NCBI GenBank assembly: GCA_029946075.1
Contig: JAQSDT010000151.1
Coordinates: forward strand, 1 to 6,279
Origin: a bacterium
GTDB lineage: Bacteria > Pseudomonadota > Alphaproteobacteria > Rhizobiales > Xanthobacteraceae
DNA length: 6,279 nt
Direction: 5' to 3'
Position 1 is the first letter of the stretch. Each line of letters starts with the position of its first letter. The notes beneath the pieces were generated by a model that was not told where the DNA came from, did no database searches, and worked only from the letters and a program-made list of their open reading frames with translations. Shown piece after piece: positions 5,649 through 6,279 of this stretch. Position numbers and translations under genes: made by a program.

Positions 5649-6272
5649 ATGAGCGACCGCCTACTCGTGCTCGTGCGCCACGGCCAGAGCGACTGGAATC
5701 TGAAGAACCTGTTCACCGGCTGGAAGGACCCCGACCTCACCGAGCAGGGCGTTGCCGAGGCGAAGGAAGCCGGCCGCAAACTGAAAGCTCAGGGCTTGTC
5801 GTTCGACGTCGCCTTCACCTCGAACCTGACGCGCGCGCAGCATACGCTGAAGCTGATGCTGGCAGAGATCGGCCAGAGCGATCTGCCGACGACGAAGGAC
5901 CTCGCGCTTAACGAACGCGACTATGGCGAACTCTCCGGCCTCAACAAGGACGACGCCCGCAAGAAATGGGGTGAGGAGCAGGTGCTGGTCTGGCGCCGTT
6001 CCTACGACGTGCCGCCGCCCGGCGGCGAAAGCCTGAAGGACACGCTGGCGCGCACGCTGCCCTATTACGTCAAGGAAATCCTGCCCGGCGTGCTCAACGG
6101 CAAGCGCACGCTGGTCGCCGCCCACGGTAACTCGCTGCGCGCGCTGATCATGGTGCTGGAAAAGCTGACGCCCGAGCAGATTTTGAAGCGCGAGCTCGGC
6201 ACCGGCGCGCCGGTGATCTATCGCCTGAACGCGGACTCGACCGTGGCGTCGAAGGTCGATCTGGCAGGGTGA
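5649..6272 (+). CDS. gpmA: 2,3-bisphosphoglycerate-dependent phosphoglycerate mutase, short form
   Basis: This enzyme interconverts 3- and 2-phosphoglycerate in glycolysis and gluconeogenesis through a phosphohistidine. The 207 residues form a histidine-phosphatase fold. The signature LVRHGQSDWN (8-17) carries the phosphorylated H11, followed by FTGWKDPDLTEQG. E89 in LNERDYGELSG is the expected acid/base residue, WRR binds substrate, and H159 in AAHGNSLRAL is the second active-site histidine. It is about 40 residues shorter than the E. coli enzyme: a surface insertion after VPPP is absent, going straight to GGESL, and so is the C-terminal tail. This looks like the compact alphaproteobacterial form rather than a truncation. 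ATG 5649 is preferred: GGA at 5638-5640 lies 8 nt upstream, whereas the in-frame TTG at 5646 would add one residue only. No terminator is visible in the 7 nt left after the stop. Confidence 0.96.
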   Translation: MSDRLLVLVRHGQSDWNLKNLFTGWKDPDLTEQGVAEAKEAGRKLKAQGLSFDVAFTSNLTRAQHTLKLMLAEIGQSDLPTTKDLALNERDYGELSGLNKDDARKKWGEEQVLVWRRSYDVPPPGGESLKDTLARTLPYYVKEILPGVLNGKRTLVAAHGNSLRALIMVLEKLTPEQILKRELGTGAPVIYRLNADSTVASKVDLAG

Positions 6273-6279
6273 GGTTGCT

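Overview
This window is a GC-rich stretch of chromosome from an alphaproteobacterium, most likely a Bradyrhizobium or a close relative in Nitrobacteraceae such as Rhodopseudomonas. Three things point there: the protein sequences, the dnaK-dnaJ-pmtA gene order (I recall pmtA lying next to dnaKJ in Bradyrhizobium), and an interrupted palindromic repeat between genes of a kind I recall as common in these genomes. The genus is inferred from memory of families and gene order, not from a search. All eight genes are on the + strand. I found no tRNA, rRNA, CRISPR array, insertion sequence, phage gene or origin.

Layout. Positions 1-847 hold the 3' part of dnaK (Hsp70). A 143-nt gap with a terminator-like hairpin separates it from dnaJ (991-2124), the Hsp40 co-chaperone. 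A 212-nt gap with hairpins and a weak promoter candidate leads to pmtA (2337-2945), a phospholipid N-methyltransferase for phosphatidylcholine synthesis, which ends at a strong intrinsic terminator (2949-2974). Next come an NAD(P)H-dependent FMN reductase-family flavoprotein (2996-3574), pyrF (3581-4291, UMP synthesis) and a DUF1330 protein (4334-4636), closely spaced like one operon. An imperfect palindrome (4665-4748) marks the next boundary. A good promoter candidate then precedes dapB (4811-5626, lysine/diaminopimelate synthesis), followed after 22 nt by gpmA (5649-6272, glycolysis).

The genes fall into three likely transcription units: a chaperone and membrane-lipid block (dnaK, dnaJ, with pmtA possibly under its own promoter), a flavoprotein-pyrF-DUF1330 block, and dapB-gpmA. 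All the proteins look intact apart from dnaK, which is cut by the window edge.

I see no convincing undescribed system. The observations most worth a second look are in non-coding DNA: the hairpin between dnaK and dnaJ, an 8-nt sequence downstream of the pmtA terminator that can pair with its loop, and the interrupted palindrome with its own loop-flank complementarity.
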